Position numbers and translations under genes: made by a program
Assembly (NCBI RefSeq): GCF_020379485.1
Contig: NW_026016774.1
Coordinates: forward strand, 1 to 64,000
Direction: 5' to 3'
From: Brassica napus
Taxonomy: Eukaryota; Streptophyta; Magnoliopsida; Brassicales; Brassicaceae
DNA length: 64,000 nt
The notes under the pieces: generated by a model
Told to the model about the DNA's origin: nothing
What the model saw: only the letters and a program-made list of their open reading frames with translations
Databases searched by the model: none
Shown here: one piece after another, positions 10,761 to 21,900 of the stretch
Position numbering within the stretch: the stretch's first letter is position 1
How the letters are laid out: every line of letters starts with the position of its first letter

Positions 10761-11472
10761 GGAGGTTGAAGAGAAGCAGTTGTTTGAGGATCCTAAGCTA
10801 TACAGGAAGATGGTTGGCAAGTTGATCTACTTGACCATCACACGGGCAGATATATGTTTTGCAGTGAACCAAGTGAGTCAGCATATGCAGGCGCCAAAGG
10901 TATATCATTGGAAGATGGTTGATAGGATACTGAGGTATTTGAGTGGCACACCTGGTCAAGGAGTTTGGATGGGTTGCAATGGCAGTACAGAAGTGGTTGG
11001 GTATTGTGATGCTGATTGGGCAGGAGATAGAGTGGACAGGAGATCAACTACTGGATATTGTACATTCATTGGAGGGAACTTGGTTACTTGGAAAAGTAAG
11101 AAGCAAAAGGTTATCTCTTGTTCAAGTGCTGAAGCTGAGTATAGAGCCATGTTGAAGCTGACAAACGAATTGGTGTGGATCAAGGGGATCTTGAAACATC
11201 TAGAGATTGAGCAGAGTACTCCTATGACTATGCATTGTGATAATCAAGCAGCTATCCACATTGCCTCCAACTCAGTGTTTCATGAGAGAACAAAGCACAT
11301 AGAGGTGGATTGTCATAAGGTGAGGCAGATGATTATCTTAGGAGTGATTCTGCCATGTTATACAAGGAGTGAAGATCAGCTTGCAGATGTGTTTACCAAG
11401 GCAGCAAGATTGAAGACAATGGAGTCCATACTATCCAGGCTTGGACTCATCGATCTTACTCCCAGGAGCTGA
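10761..11472 (+). pseudogene. E4 Pol fragment: end of RT and RNase H
   Basis: Open for 230 codons from 10780 to the stop at 11472. It carries DPKLYRKMVGKLIYLTIT, YCDADWAGDRVDRRSTTGYC, SSAEAEYRAM, DNQAAIHIASN and the lineage 2 C-terminus LGLIDLTPRS. There is no frame break in the visible part. It is cut off 5' by the E3 insertion, so whether the rest was intact cannot be judged here. Nearly identical to E1 over this span. Confidence 0.88.
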
Positions 11473-11505
11473 GCCCCTTAACCATGGAGTCTCCACTCTT
11501 TTTCC

Positions 11506-11614
11506 CTCATCAAAGTTTAATCCCAATGGGTTTTCTTTGGTGAGGTTTTTAATGAGGGAGGTCTTCATGGTTTCCAAGCTTGACTTGTTCCACATGGTCA
11601 AGCTTGAGGGGGAG
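11506..11614 (+). promoter_or_regulatory. E4 3' cis module and polypurine tract
   Basis: Stem 1 is CTCATCAAAG with CTTTGGTGAG. Stem 2 is AAGCTTGAC with GTCAAGCTT. The polypurine tract GAGGGGGAG adjoins the LTR. Same form as E1. Confidence 0.75.
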
Positions 11615-12136
11615 TGTTGAGATGAGGAGATGAAGAGTTGATACATGGATAGAGGAAGGGATTTGGAGCAGGCAGTAACTTTGGTGATTTACCACAGTAA
11701 CTTTATTGTTACTGTGGTAACTGAGTTATAAGACTTGGGAAGTTACCTTGCACCTATTTGGAGGGTGAAACACGCCAGGGGGAGTATGGATAAGCAAGGA
11801 GGAGTTTGGATAAGGTCTGGTCAAGGGAAGAAAGCTTTAGACAGGCTGGCACAGCTGGAAAGCTAAAGCAAGATACCCAAGCATGTGAGGAACCTTATTG
11901 GCTAGTTTGAATAAGGCATCTTTGACTACACATGCTTCTTATCCTAGCTAGACTGAACCTGGACGTTTTTATGTATCCCTACTCTATATATGTTGTAAAC
12001 TCTCTCATTAATCAATCTAATGGAGTTTTGAGTATTCTCTCTTGTTCTTTATTCTCTTAGTCTCTCTTAAATCTCCAAATCTACACTAATCATCTCTTGA
12101 TATTTATTCATCACTCTACATACACAAAAGTGTTTA
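11615..12136 (+). repeat. E4 3' LTR
   Basis: 522 bp, TGTTGAGATG...AAAGTGTTTA. It contains the TTACCACAGTAAC / GTTACTGTGGTAA dyad with a 6-base loop, then joins satellite. Confidence 0.92.
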
Positions 12137-13474
12137 GCTTCTTCGTCGTTCCAATCAAACCAGGATGAATCTCTTTGTAAGAAGCTTGATATGGATACAT
12201 AAAGTGGTGGAGAATCACCAGGAAGTTGAATAAATCTCATAGGAGTTGGCATGAAGAAGTTATCCCACTTTCAAATCAGGTGATTCCAGTTTCCCAGTTT
12301 GGGAATAGCACAGCTTCTTCATCGTTCCAATCAAACCAGGATGAATCTCTTTGTAAGAAGCTTGATTTGGATACAAAAAGTGGTGGAGAATCACCAGGAA
12401 GTTGAATAAATCTCATAGGAGTTGGCATGAAGAAGTTATCCCACTTTCAAATCAGGTGATTCCAGTTTCCCAGTTTGGGAATAGCACAGCTTCTTCGTCG
12501 TTCCAATCAAACCAGGATGAATCACTTTGTAAGAAGCTTGATTTGGATACATAAAGTGGTGGAGAATCACCAGGAAGTTGAATAAATCTAATAGGAGTTG
12601 GCATGAAGAAGTTATCCCACTTTCAAATCAGGTGATTCCAGTTTCCCAGTTTGGGAATAGCACAGCTTCTTCGTCGTTCCAATCAACCCAGGATGAATCT
12701 CTTTGTAAGAAGCTTGAATTGGATACATAAAGTGGTGGAGAATCACCAGGAAGTTGAATAAATCTCATAGGAGTGGGGATGAAGAAGTTATCCCACTTTC
12801 AAATCAGGTGATTCCAGTTTCTCAGTTTGGGAATAGCACAGCTTCTTCGTCGTTCCAATCAACCAGGATGAATCTCTTTGTAAGAAGCTTGATTTGGATA
12901 CAAAAAGTGGTGGAGAATCACCAGGAAGTTGAATAAATCTCATAGGAGTTGGCATGAAGAAGTTATCCCACTTTCAAATCAGGTGATTCCAGTTTCCCAG
13001 TTTGGGAATAGCACAGCTTCTTCGTCGTTCCAATACCCCCAGGATGAATCTCTTTGTAAGAAGCTTGATTTGGATACAAAAAGTGGTGGAGAATCACCAG
13101 GAAGTTGAATAAATCTAATAGGAGTTGGCATGAAGAAGTTATCCCACTTTCAAATCAGGTGATTCCAGTTTCTCAGTTTGGGAATAGCACAGCTTCTTCG
13201 TCGTTCCAATCAAACCAGGATGAATCTCTTTGTAAGAAGCTTGATTTGGATACATAAAGTGGTGGAGAATCACCAGGAAGTTGAATAAATCTCATAGGAG
13301 TTGGCATGAAAAAGTTATCCCACTTTCAAATCAGGTGATTCCAGTTTCCCAGTTTGGGAATACCACAGCTTCTTCGTCGTTCCAATCAAACCAGGATGAA
13401 TCTCTTTGTAAGAAGCTTGATTTGGATACAAAAAGTGGTGTAGAATCACCAGGAAGTTGAATAAATCTCATAGG
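12137..13474 (+). repeat. CentBr-type 176-bp centromeric satellite, block 1
   Basis: About 7.6 tandem monomers of the unit containing AGCACAGCTTCTTCGTCGTT and GGTGGAGAATCACCAGGAAG. These copies are more diverged than in block 2 (for example CAATACCCCC near 13032, GGAGTGGGGATG near 12772, GGTGTAGAATC near 13438). The block is bounded by the E4 LTR on the left and by the ATAGG duplication of E5 on the right. Confidence 0.97.
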
Positions 13475-14033
13475 TATGAGATTTAAGGATATAGATGATT
13501 ATCTGAGTTTAGAAAGGATTATAGAAGAGAATAAGAGATTAAGAGACAGATTAGAGACTAATGGAGAATCATAATGAAATGAGTATAGAGAGAGATTGTT
13601 TAGAACTGTCTAATCTTATTATGAGATGAGGTTACATCATTTATAGAAGAGGCATTAGGGTTTACAAGTTAAGGGAAAACATCACTAGTCATAAGCATGT
13701 GTAGTCAAGACTAAAGGGAGCGTTTCTTTTGAATGAATGGACGGTAAGGCTCACACGCTTTGCCTTTGCTTTTACAGCCTGTCCACGGACTGGATGGATA
13801 AGGCTCGTCCTTCCCTTATCCCTAAACGGTCTGATCAGTCTTGAGACCCTCCGTGTGCTGTAGAGGCTTTACTCACCCATCTCCTTCTCCCTTTATGTTT
13901 CCTTAGATGTACGGCCAAGCCCCTGTCCGTACATAGGCCGTACTGTCCGTACCTAGGCCGTACTGTCCGTACTCTTTCCCATCACTTGCTTAGCTCTACC
14001 TTTCCTTCTCATAATGGCTTCCTCTTCTCAACA
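13475..14033 (-). repeat. E5 3' LTR
   Basis: 559 bp. In element orientation TGTTGAGAAGAGG...AATCTCATA. It contains a GTAC cluster (TGTCCGTAC and GGCCGTAC alternating, about 13908-13971). Confidence 0.94.
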
Positions 14034-14140
14034 CTCCCCCTCAAGCTTAGCTTTGTGAAAGTCTAAGCTTGGATGGCCATGAGATCTTCCTCATTAAAAA
14101 CCTCACCAAGGAAAACCCATTGGGACAAAACCTTGATGAG
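14034..14140 (-). promoter_or_regulatory. E5 3' cis module and polypurine tract
   Basis: Minus strand: CTCATCAAGG pairs with CCTTGGTGAG; AAGCTTAG pairs with CTAAGCTT; then GAGGGGGAG (CTCCCCCTC at 14034-14042) touches the LTR. Confidence 0.73.
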
Positions 14141-14173
14141 GGAAAAAGAGTAAAGACCTCACAGCCAAGAGGA

Positions 14174-14901
14174 TCAGCTCCTACTCTTCCCAAGATCAAT
14201 GAGGCCCAACCTGATATGAATGGACTCCATTGTCTTCTGTCTTGCAGCCTTGGTGAACACATCAGCTAACTGATCTTCACTCCTCGTATAACATGGCAAG
14301 GTGATTCCTAGAATGATCATTTGCCTCACCTTGTGGCAATCAACTTCAATGTGCTTGGTTCTTTCATGAAACACCGAGTTGGATGCAATGTGAATGGCTG
14401 CTTGGTTATCACAATGCATTGTCATTGGCGTGGCTTGATCAATCTCCAAATGCTTCAAGATGCCTTTGATCCATACCAACTCGTTGGTAAGCTTCAGCAT
14501 AGCTCTATACTCAGCTTCTGCGCTTGAGCAAGAGACCACCTTCTGCTTCTTACTCTTCCATGTCACCAAGTTGCCTCCAATGAATGTGCAATAGCCTGTG
14601 GTTGATCTCCTGTCTGCTCTATCACCAGCCCAATCTGCATCACAGTATCCAACCACTTCAGTGCTTCCATTGCAACCCATCCATACTCCTTGATCAGGTG
14701 AGCCGTTGAGATACATCAAGATCCTCTCCACCATGCGCCAATGATGCTCCTTAGGAACTTGCATGTGTTGACTCACCTGATTCACAGCAAAACAAATGTC
14801 AGGTCTAGTTATGGTAAGATAAATCAATTTGCCAACTAGTTTTCTATAGAGTTTAGGATCCTGATAAGGTTTGCTGTCTTCAATCTCCCCCTCTCGTGGG
14901 A
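14174..14901 (-). pseudogene. E5 Pol 3' part: RNase H, separated by E6
   Basis: Continues the E5 polyprotein on the far side of E6: PREGEIEDSKPYQDPKLYRK, LTITRPDICFAVNQVSQHM, YCDADWAGDRADRR, SSAEAEYRAM and DNQAAIHIASN, ending LGLIDLGKSRS. The reading frame in this part is undamaged. It is broken from RT only by the 4-kb insertion, so E5 was probably coding-competent before E6 arrived. Confidence 0.88.
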
Positions 14902-15099
14902 CTTTGTGTTGAACTGAAGAGAAGAATGGAGCTTGTTCATAAATAGGGCAAGCCCTTGAGAAGAGTTCAGCAAAGCTTCAGGAGTGTCTTGAAGCATCTA
15001 TCATGGGTGAAGTCAAGTCCAAGAATGGCTGAGACTGATCTTAAGAAGGCATGGAAGGAGTTTGGAGGTGTATGGTCGAGTGGGCAAACTTAGGGCGTG

Positions 15100-15151
15100 G
15101 CCGTACGGAGTTGGTACGGAAGTGTACGGACCGTACGGATCCGTACGGACC
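15100..15151 (+). promoter_or_regulatory. GTACGG box cluster in E6 LTR
   Basis: Five GTACGG copies in about 50 bp, about 430 bp upstream of the TATA-like box. It is repeated at 18165-18216. A transcription-factor site cluster is plausible; this is inferred. Confidence 0.55.
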
Positions 15152-15583
15152 AAGCCGACCCAAAAGTTTGTATCTCGACCATCTGAGCCTATTTAGAGTT
15201 GGTGCAAAAATAGGGCACAGGTCAGTTCTTAAGAGAAGAAGACAAAAGAGACTCTTAAGAGAAGAAGACAAAGAAGAAGGCTGTGTGTGCAAAGGAGATT
15301 GGCGCCTGGTTTGTGATAGGCTGTGGCAGTCCAAGACAGGCTGGCTATAGCTGGAAAGGAAGAGCAAGGCTTGACTATGTATCTGGCCAAAGAAGAGGGC
15401 AGATACATGAGCCAATGAGGAGCATTTCCAGCCAAGGCTTTCACTTAACCAATCAGGCGGTTCCAACACTTTGCAAAGACCACAAGACCTGATCCTGAGC
15501 GTCCAATTCAAATTAAAGCATCTCCACCCTTCATGTCTTATCTGTAGCTTAGGGTTTATGATTTGTGCAATGAGTAAAGCTCA

Positions 15584-15590
15584 TATATAA
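15584..15590 (+). promoter_or_regulatory. TATA-like box in E6 5' LTR
   Basis: TATATAA, about 275 bp before the LTR end and downstream of the GTACGG cluster, a usual arrangement for an LTR promoter (U3/R). Confidence 0.5.
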
Positions 15591-15864
15591 GCTTGCTAAT
15601 GTCGGATTGTAAACACCAAGGGAGTAAGGGGGATTTCCCCTCTCCACTTCATTGTTCTGGTTACTAATAACATCCAGTTCTGTTCTTAAGTCTTATATTC
15701 TCTTAATCTCTTAGTCTCCCTAATCTCAAAACCACTCATACACTCACGCATACACTCTCTTCTCAATCTCTTACCAAATCACCAAGAACAAGTCTCATCT
15801 AACTCCATTGGAGTGTATCCACAGTCACACATCCAACCAGAGTAGTTCTCTCTAAAAACTCATA

Positions 15865-15882
15865 TGGTATCAGAGCCAGGTT
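15865..15882 (+). promoter_or_regulatory. E6 primer-binding site (tRNA-iMet)
   Basis: TGGTATCAGAGCCAGGTT directly after the LTR, the same 18-base match as in the autonomous elements. Confidence 0.93.
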
Positions 15883-17860
15883 CATCAGAACCTGAGCTGT
15901 AGCTTCCGCAAATCACTTGCTCTCACCTCAGCTCAAATCCAACCCTTGAAGCCTTTTACATCCGAGTTCAGTTTCTCCATGAAGTAGAAGACTGAAGCTG
16001 GCGTGGCTCTTATCCTTTCTCCTGTCCATACTGATGGAGAGACTCATTGGAAGCAGAGGTGTATGGAGAGGCCTCGCGAACCTCATCCAAGGTGCCTTGT
16101 CCAAGAGCTTTCCCATCCGGTTCATCAAGAAAGCTGCCAAGAAGAGAAGGAGAAAGGAGGGGTCTTTGAGTTAGAGAAACAAGGAGGAAGTCATGAACTG
16201 AAGAAGCAGGAGATGGGTAACGATCCAGACTCACATATCCTCAAGGTCATGAGCTTACCATCCGAGAGTGATACAAGGACCAACCTGGTTCCTTGATAGT
16301 AAGCGATTCTTTAAACCTTAAGTGGTAATGAGCTTGTGATAAAATCTGGTTGTGTGTTGTGATGTGATTGAAAACCTGAGGATTGTTTAAAGATTGCTAA
16401 ATGAAATGAAATGAATTTAGAATCTATCCCAGGATGCTTAAAGAGACTTGTTGAGTTGATTGAGATTGTTTAAAAGGCTTAGCTCCGGTTCATAATGTTG
16501 CTTGTGTGGTTGATTGAATCTGCTTGCATACATATATAGAAACCGACTGAAAGCTAGTGCATTTGGTCTTGGAGTTACCTTACACTGAGGCACTAGATTC
16601 ATGTCTAGTAGCTGAGTAAGGGGCTGTCAAGATATTCCTAAGTATCTCGCAATGAATCTGTAGGATCATGCTAGTACTTAGAGAGATTAGCTTGCAATGA
16701 TTTGAAACTTGGGTGTCTTGTTTGATCTTGCATTGCTTTAGTGAGTCATTGGGTTCAAGCTTGATGTGGAATCAAGGACTGACCCAATGCACCTATGTCT
16801 TATCTTCTCTGGAGTTTGAGTGGTGTTTCAGGTATACAAGAAGTGTTCTTAGTTCATCACCAATCCAAGAGAAAGAGGAAGGCATTGCCCATTGTCATGA
16901 GCAATGGAGAGCGGTTACTGAAGTGGTGATGTGCCACTGGTTAGTGAAGACTCACGGCTGCTCACTTCCAAGCTTGGACCCTCATTCTATCCAAGCTTGA
17001 GGAGGGGAGTTAAGTGAGCAAAGAAGGAAGACCATGGCAAGCAACTGATGGAAAAGGAGTCATCCGGCTGTGGGAAGAACAAGGGAGTGTTCAGAGCACT
17101 CTCGGCTGTGTGAAGATGATGGAGCTACTCTATCAAGGCGGCTTCCAGTGTGAGCAGTCTGAAGAGGGAGCTGAAGGTTCCACAAACATTCCATGGAGAT
17201 GGCGAGTTCAGAAGGTGCTGCAAGGGTCTGATGGTGTGATCATGAAGCTGCTCTCCCAAGCTTGACTTGTTCCATATGGTCAAGCTTGAGGGGGAGTGTT
17301 GAGAAGACTTCAATGATCACAAAGATGCTGGTTTACGAAGGTGGACAGCAGTGAGCAAAGATGGATGATCAAGAAGCTCTCCTTCCAAGCTTGACTTGTT
17401 CCACATGGTCAAGCTTGAGGGGGAGTGTTGAGAAGGCTTCTTGATGAGAGCACTTGGCGGTTAATCAAGAAGAGGAGCAGACTGGTTTGTGAAGCAAGAT
17501 GGAGGATGGTGAAGCAATCACCAAGGCGGCCAAAGCAGAGCAGCCTTGATACTACAGACTGAACCATCCGATCATGAAGCTTTAGAACTAGGTGGAGACT
17601 CTAGAAGGAGAAGCAGCCAAGGCTCCACAAGTTCTTGATACTCTTGGTGCGAGTATGATCTGATGGTTCCATATGAAGCTAGAAGAAGGTCAGACCGTGA
17701 GAAGAGTACAAGATGAAGGGTGATGAGCAAGGGAAGATGTGATCAACCTTGCATCACAAGAAGAGGCCATGATCCAGAGTCTTTGTGTCCCTTACATTGA
17801 TGGTAAGGCACAAAGACTCACTGGCCAATCCCTAGGCCGTGGAGGCTTTACTCTTTTTCC
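15883..17860 (+). other. E6 non-coding internal region with three extra hairpin-purine modules
   Basis: No copia domain is visible. The longest frames are under 100 residues and match no family I know. Three copies of a hairpin plus purine tract occur: 16970-16998 (AAGCTTGGA/TCCAAGCTT, then GAGGAGGGGAG), 17258-17296 and 17387-17425 (AAGCTTGAC/GTCAAGCTT, then GAGGGGGAG). The last two are followed by TGTTGAGAAG, as at a true LTR junction. The segment may be a mosaic of former element 3' ends and captured DNA; the origin of 15883-16960 is unknown. Confidence 0.7.
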
Positions 17861-17971
17861 CTCATCAAGGTTTTGTCCCAAAGGGTTTTCCTTGGTGAGG
17901 TTTTTAATGAGGAAGCTCTTCATGGTTCCAAGCTTAACTCAGGATCTCCTAGAGTTAAGCTTGAGGGGGAG
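17861..17971 (+). promoter_or_regulatory. E6 3' cis module and polypurine tract
   Basis: Stem 1 is CTCATCAAGG (17861-17870) with CCTTGGTGAG (17890-17899), with a CCC-AAA-GGG apex. Stem 2 is AAGCTTAACTC (17930-17940) with GAGTTAAGCTT (17952-17962), the longest version at 11 bp. The polypurine tract is 17963-17971. Retention without any pol indicates cis function. Confidence 0.78.
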
Positions 17972-18929
17972 TGTTGAACTGAAGAGAAGAATGGAGCTTG
18001 TTCATAAATAGGGCAAGCCCTTGAGAAGAGTTCAGCAAAGCTTCAGGAGTGTCTTGAAGCATCTATCATGGGTGAAGTCAAGTCCAAGAATGGCTGAGAC
18101 TGATCTTAAGAAGGCATGGAAGGAGTTTGGAGGTGTATGGTCGAGTGGGCAAACTTAGGGCGTGGCCGTACGGAGTTGGTACGGAAGTGTACGGACCGTA
18201 CGGATCCGTACGGACCAAGCCGACCCAAAAGTTTGTATCTCGACCATCTGAGCCTATTTAGAGTTGGTGCAAAAATAGGGCACAGGTCAGTTCTTAAGAG
18301 AAGAAGACAAAAGAGACTCTTAAGAGAAGAAGACAAAGAAGAAGGCTGTGTGTGCAAAGGAGATTGGCGCCTGGTTTGTGATAGGCTGTGGCAGTCCAAG
18401 ACAGGCTGGCTATAGCTGGAAAGGAAGAGCAAGGCTTGACTATGTATCTGGCCAAAGAAGAGGGCAGATACATGAGCCAATGAGGAGCATTTCCAGCCAA
18501 GGCTTTCACTTAACCAATCAGGCGGTTCCAACACTTTGCAAAGACCACAAGACCTGATCCTGAGCGTCCAATTCAAATTAAAGCATCTCCACCCTTCATG
18601 TCTTATCTGTAGCTTAGGGTTTATGATTTGTGCAATGAGTAAAGCTCATATATAAGCTTGCTAATGTCGGATTGTAAACACCAAGGGAGTAAGGGGGATT
18701 TCCCCTCTCCACTTCATTGTTCTGGTTACTAATAACATCCAGTTCTGTTCTTAAGTCTTATATTCTCTTAATCTCTTAGTCTCCCTAATCTCAAAACCAC
18801 TCATACACTCACGCATACACTCTCTTCTCAATCTCTTACCAAATCACCAAGAACAAGTCTCATCTAACTCCATTGGAGTGTATCCACAGTCACACATCCA
18901 ACCAGAGTAGTTCTCTCTAAAAACTCATA
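17972..18929 (+). repeat. E6 3' LTR
   Basis: 958 bp, offset exactly 3065 from the 5' copy and apparently identical. Confidence 0.95.
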
Positions 18930-21900
18930 CTTTGTAGCCATCCTCCATAGGCATCCTTGCAGTCTTGCCTCCATAAGCACCTGCACCTTTCAAAAGATCA
19001 AGTGTATACTTCCTTTGGGACATGAATAAACCTTCCTTGGATCTACATATCTCAATTCCAAGAAAGTATTTCATTTCTCCCAAATCTTTAATCTCAAACA
19101 TGGATTTAATGAACTCCTTGGTTGCTATGATACCTTCCTTATCACTTCCTGTGATAATGATATCATCAACATACACAAGAAGTGCAATCATACCTGAGGG
19201 AGTTGTGAGTGTGAAGAGAGTGTGGTCTAGTTCAGACTTCTTGAAGCCTCGGCCATTCAGAGTAGTGCTCAGCTTGTTGTACCAAGCTCTTGGTGATTGC
19301 TTCAGCCCATAGATAGCTTTCTTCAATCTCAACACATTCCCTCTCTTCACCAAGTGTTCTAGGCCTGGAGGTGGATGCATATATACTTCATCCTCAAGTT
19401 CACCTTGTAAGAATGCATTCTTCACATCCATTTGCCATAACCCCCATCCAAGATTCACAGCCAAGCTTAATACAATCCGTATTGTATGTAGTTTAGCTAC
19501 TGGTGCAAAGGTTTCTATGTAATCTTCTCCATAAGTTTGAGTGAAACCTCTTGCTACTAGCCTTGACTTCTTCCTCTCAACCTTTCCATCAGCCTTATAC
19601 TTGATTGTGAATATCCATTTACTACTCACAGCCTTCTTCCCTTTTGGTAACTCACTCTCATACCATGTATCATTCTTGATCATGGCTCCTGCCTCAGCCC
19701 CAACTGATTCCTTCCATTCTTTATCCATGATTGCTTCTTCATAGCTTCTTGGAATATAGTTCTCATCCAAGTTAACCATGAATGCACAATGTTCTTCAGG
19801 GTATTGAGCAAAGGAACACACAGCTTGAGAAGGATGCTCCACAGCTTGGGCATTGTAGTACACTCGCGTGTTTACCCAAGTGGAAGGATCCTTTCTAAGC
19901 CTTGTGCTTCTCCTCAATACTGGTTGTTCTTGCACTTGAACCGGCTCATCTTGTATATGCGGTTCTTGTGCTTCATCTCCTTGGTCTTGCTCACCTTGAT
20001 GATGAGAACCTGAGTTGAACTCTTCTCCTTCTTCACTCAAGCCGACTCCTTCTTGGCCATTTTCTTGAGTTTCAGGTTCACTTCCCCCCTCATGATCAAG
20101 GTGAGGTGTTTGAGCAGCTCTACTTGGTTCATTTGAGCTCTCTTCTGGTCGTCCACTTCTTGTGGACTGATCCTGATTCATCTTGATACCAAGACCTTCC
20201 AAAATAATCCTTAAGACTCCAGCCTTATCTGATGTAAGGTCCCTCAAGTCTTCTTGATTCTTCTCTTCATAGTATCCTCTTTCTTCAATGAACTTCACAT
20301 CTCTAGATACAAGTACCCTTCTAGCTTCTGGATCATAACACTTATATCCCTTTTGAGTTGTTGAGTAGCCAATGAACATTGCCTTTCGGCTTCTTGCTTC
20401 TAGCTTGTTCCTCAACTCTCCTGGTACCAACACATAACACAAGCATCCAAACACTTTCATATATGCCAAAGATGGCTTGCGCTTGTTCAGTACCTCAAAT
20501 GGTGCTTGATCCTTCAACACCCTTGTCGGCATTCGGTTGATTAGATAGCAAGCAGTGGATACAGCATCACTCCAGAATCTCTTAGGTACATTGGCTTGGA
20601 ACATCAATGACCGAGCCACCTCCATCAAGTGCCTGTTCTTCCTCTCAGCTACACCATTCTGTTGTGGTGTGTAGGGACAGCTTGTTTGATGAAGTATTCC
20701 ATGATGATCTAGATGACTTTTGAACGCATAGCTTGTGTACTCTCCTCCATTATCTGATCTCAAAATTTTAATCTTAGCATGATAATGGTTAGTCACATAA
20801 GCTTGAAAGTTCTTGAATGCATCTATCACCCTATCTTTTGATGGAATAAGTGTTAACCAGGTGTATTTAGATTTTTCATCAATGAATGTGACAAAGTACT
20901 TATGATTGTCTCTAGAGAAAATAGGTGCAGTCCACACATCAGTATGAATCAAATCAAAGCAATTTTCATAAACAGTAGATGTTCTTGGAAACACATTCTT
21001 ACAATGCTTGCCTAAGATGCAAGCTTCACACTTATCATTTTCAAAAACCACACCTGGTAACATCAAGTTTAAAGCCCTCTCATGGGGATGACCTAGTCTA
21101 GCATGCCACAATGCATTTTTATTCAAACTAGAAGCAGAAGTAAATGAGCAGTTATGATTGGAAACAGGATCAAGCTTCTCAAGCATGTATAACTCTCCCT
21201 TTGTGACTCCTTTTCCAATCAATTGGCTGCTCTCAATATCCTGAAACTTCACATCATTAGGACTGAATATAACATTGCAATTCAAATCAGTAGTACATTT
21301 CTTAACTGAAAGAAGATTTGATGTGAATTCAGGAATGTAAAATGCTCTAGTGTTTTTATCAAATAGCTTTAAGTTTCCTATTCCCTTAATAGGTATCTTA
21401 TCTCCATTTGCAATCATCACACATCCATTAGTAGGTTCTATATCTTTAATCAGGTTGGTGTCACTAATCATATGATGAGATGCACCTGAATCTATAATCA
21501 ATGGTTTGTATGCATTGCTAGCATGATGGCAGATACAGTTTGATCTATATGCATTCATCCTAGCATTTCTATCAATGTACTGCTCAATTCCAGCCTTACT
21601 ATCAGTCCTAGCAATCTCAGCCTCACCGTGAGTCATTTCTATAGTTCTAGCAATCAAAGAAGCACCAAATGAATGCCCATGAATGTTACCATTATCCTTG
21701 AGCATTTTGATGAGTGCATCCATCTCGGACCTCCTGATGAAGTCTTGATCATTGCCTCGGGGGTTGCTAGCTCCAGTATAGGTCACCAAAGCTTTTCCAT
21801 TTCCTTCACGGTTCTCCACCTCAGCTCCTTTGTTGGATGGCCCTGCTCCGCTTGATCCTTCAGTCATATGAGCTCTTGCCTCTCTCTCCTTTATGAACTT

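Larger units (their letters stand above)
10761..12136 (+). mobile_element. E4: copia element, 3' end only in window (lineage 2)
   Basis: Starts at GGAGGTTGAAGAGAAGC, a pol position equal to 4090 in E1, directly after the E3 LTR. It ends with LTR 11615-12136, whose right flank GCTTCTTCGTCG is satellite. It is therefore the outermost element of the left stack. Its 5' part, and the other copy of the expected GCTTC duplication, should lie upstream. Confidence 0.87.
14907..15864 (+). repeat. E6 5' LTR
   Basis: 958 bp, TGTTGAACTG...AAAACTCATA. Five GTACGG boxes at 15100-15151 and a TATATAA box at 15584-15590. Open frames here (for example 15051-15350) recur in the other LTR and look non-coding. 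Confidence 0.95.
14907..18929 (+). mobile_element. E6: non-autonomous copia-type element with no pol
   Basis: 4023 bp with CTTTG at 14902-14906 and 18930-18934. The two 958-bp LTRs (14907-15864, 17972-18929) show no difference that I can find. The internal 2107 bp holds the tRNA-iMet primer site, the family 3' cis module and a polypurine tract, but none of the gag, protease, integrase, RT or RNase H motifs. The LTR is far longer than its neighbours' (480-610 bp). It has the GTAC clusters of lineage 1. Movement must have used proteins of a relative; this is inferred from the absence of coding and the identical LTRs. Confidence 0.93.

Noticed and set aside
15041..15511. Possible 99- and 156-residue genes in the E6 LTR
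   Set aside because: Both strands are open over the same stretch, they occur identically in both LTRs, and they match no family I know. Better read as non-coding LTR.
16003..17265. Small open frames (about 83-97 residues) in the E6 interior as a captured host gene
   Set aside because: No recognisable domain, no intron-exon pattern I can support, and no continuity between them. Left as unknown internal sequence.
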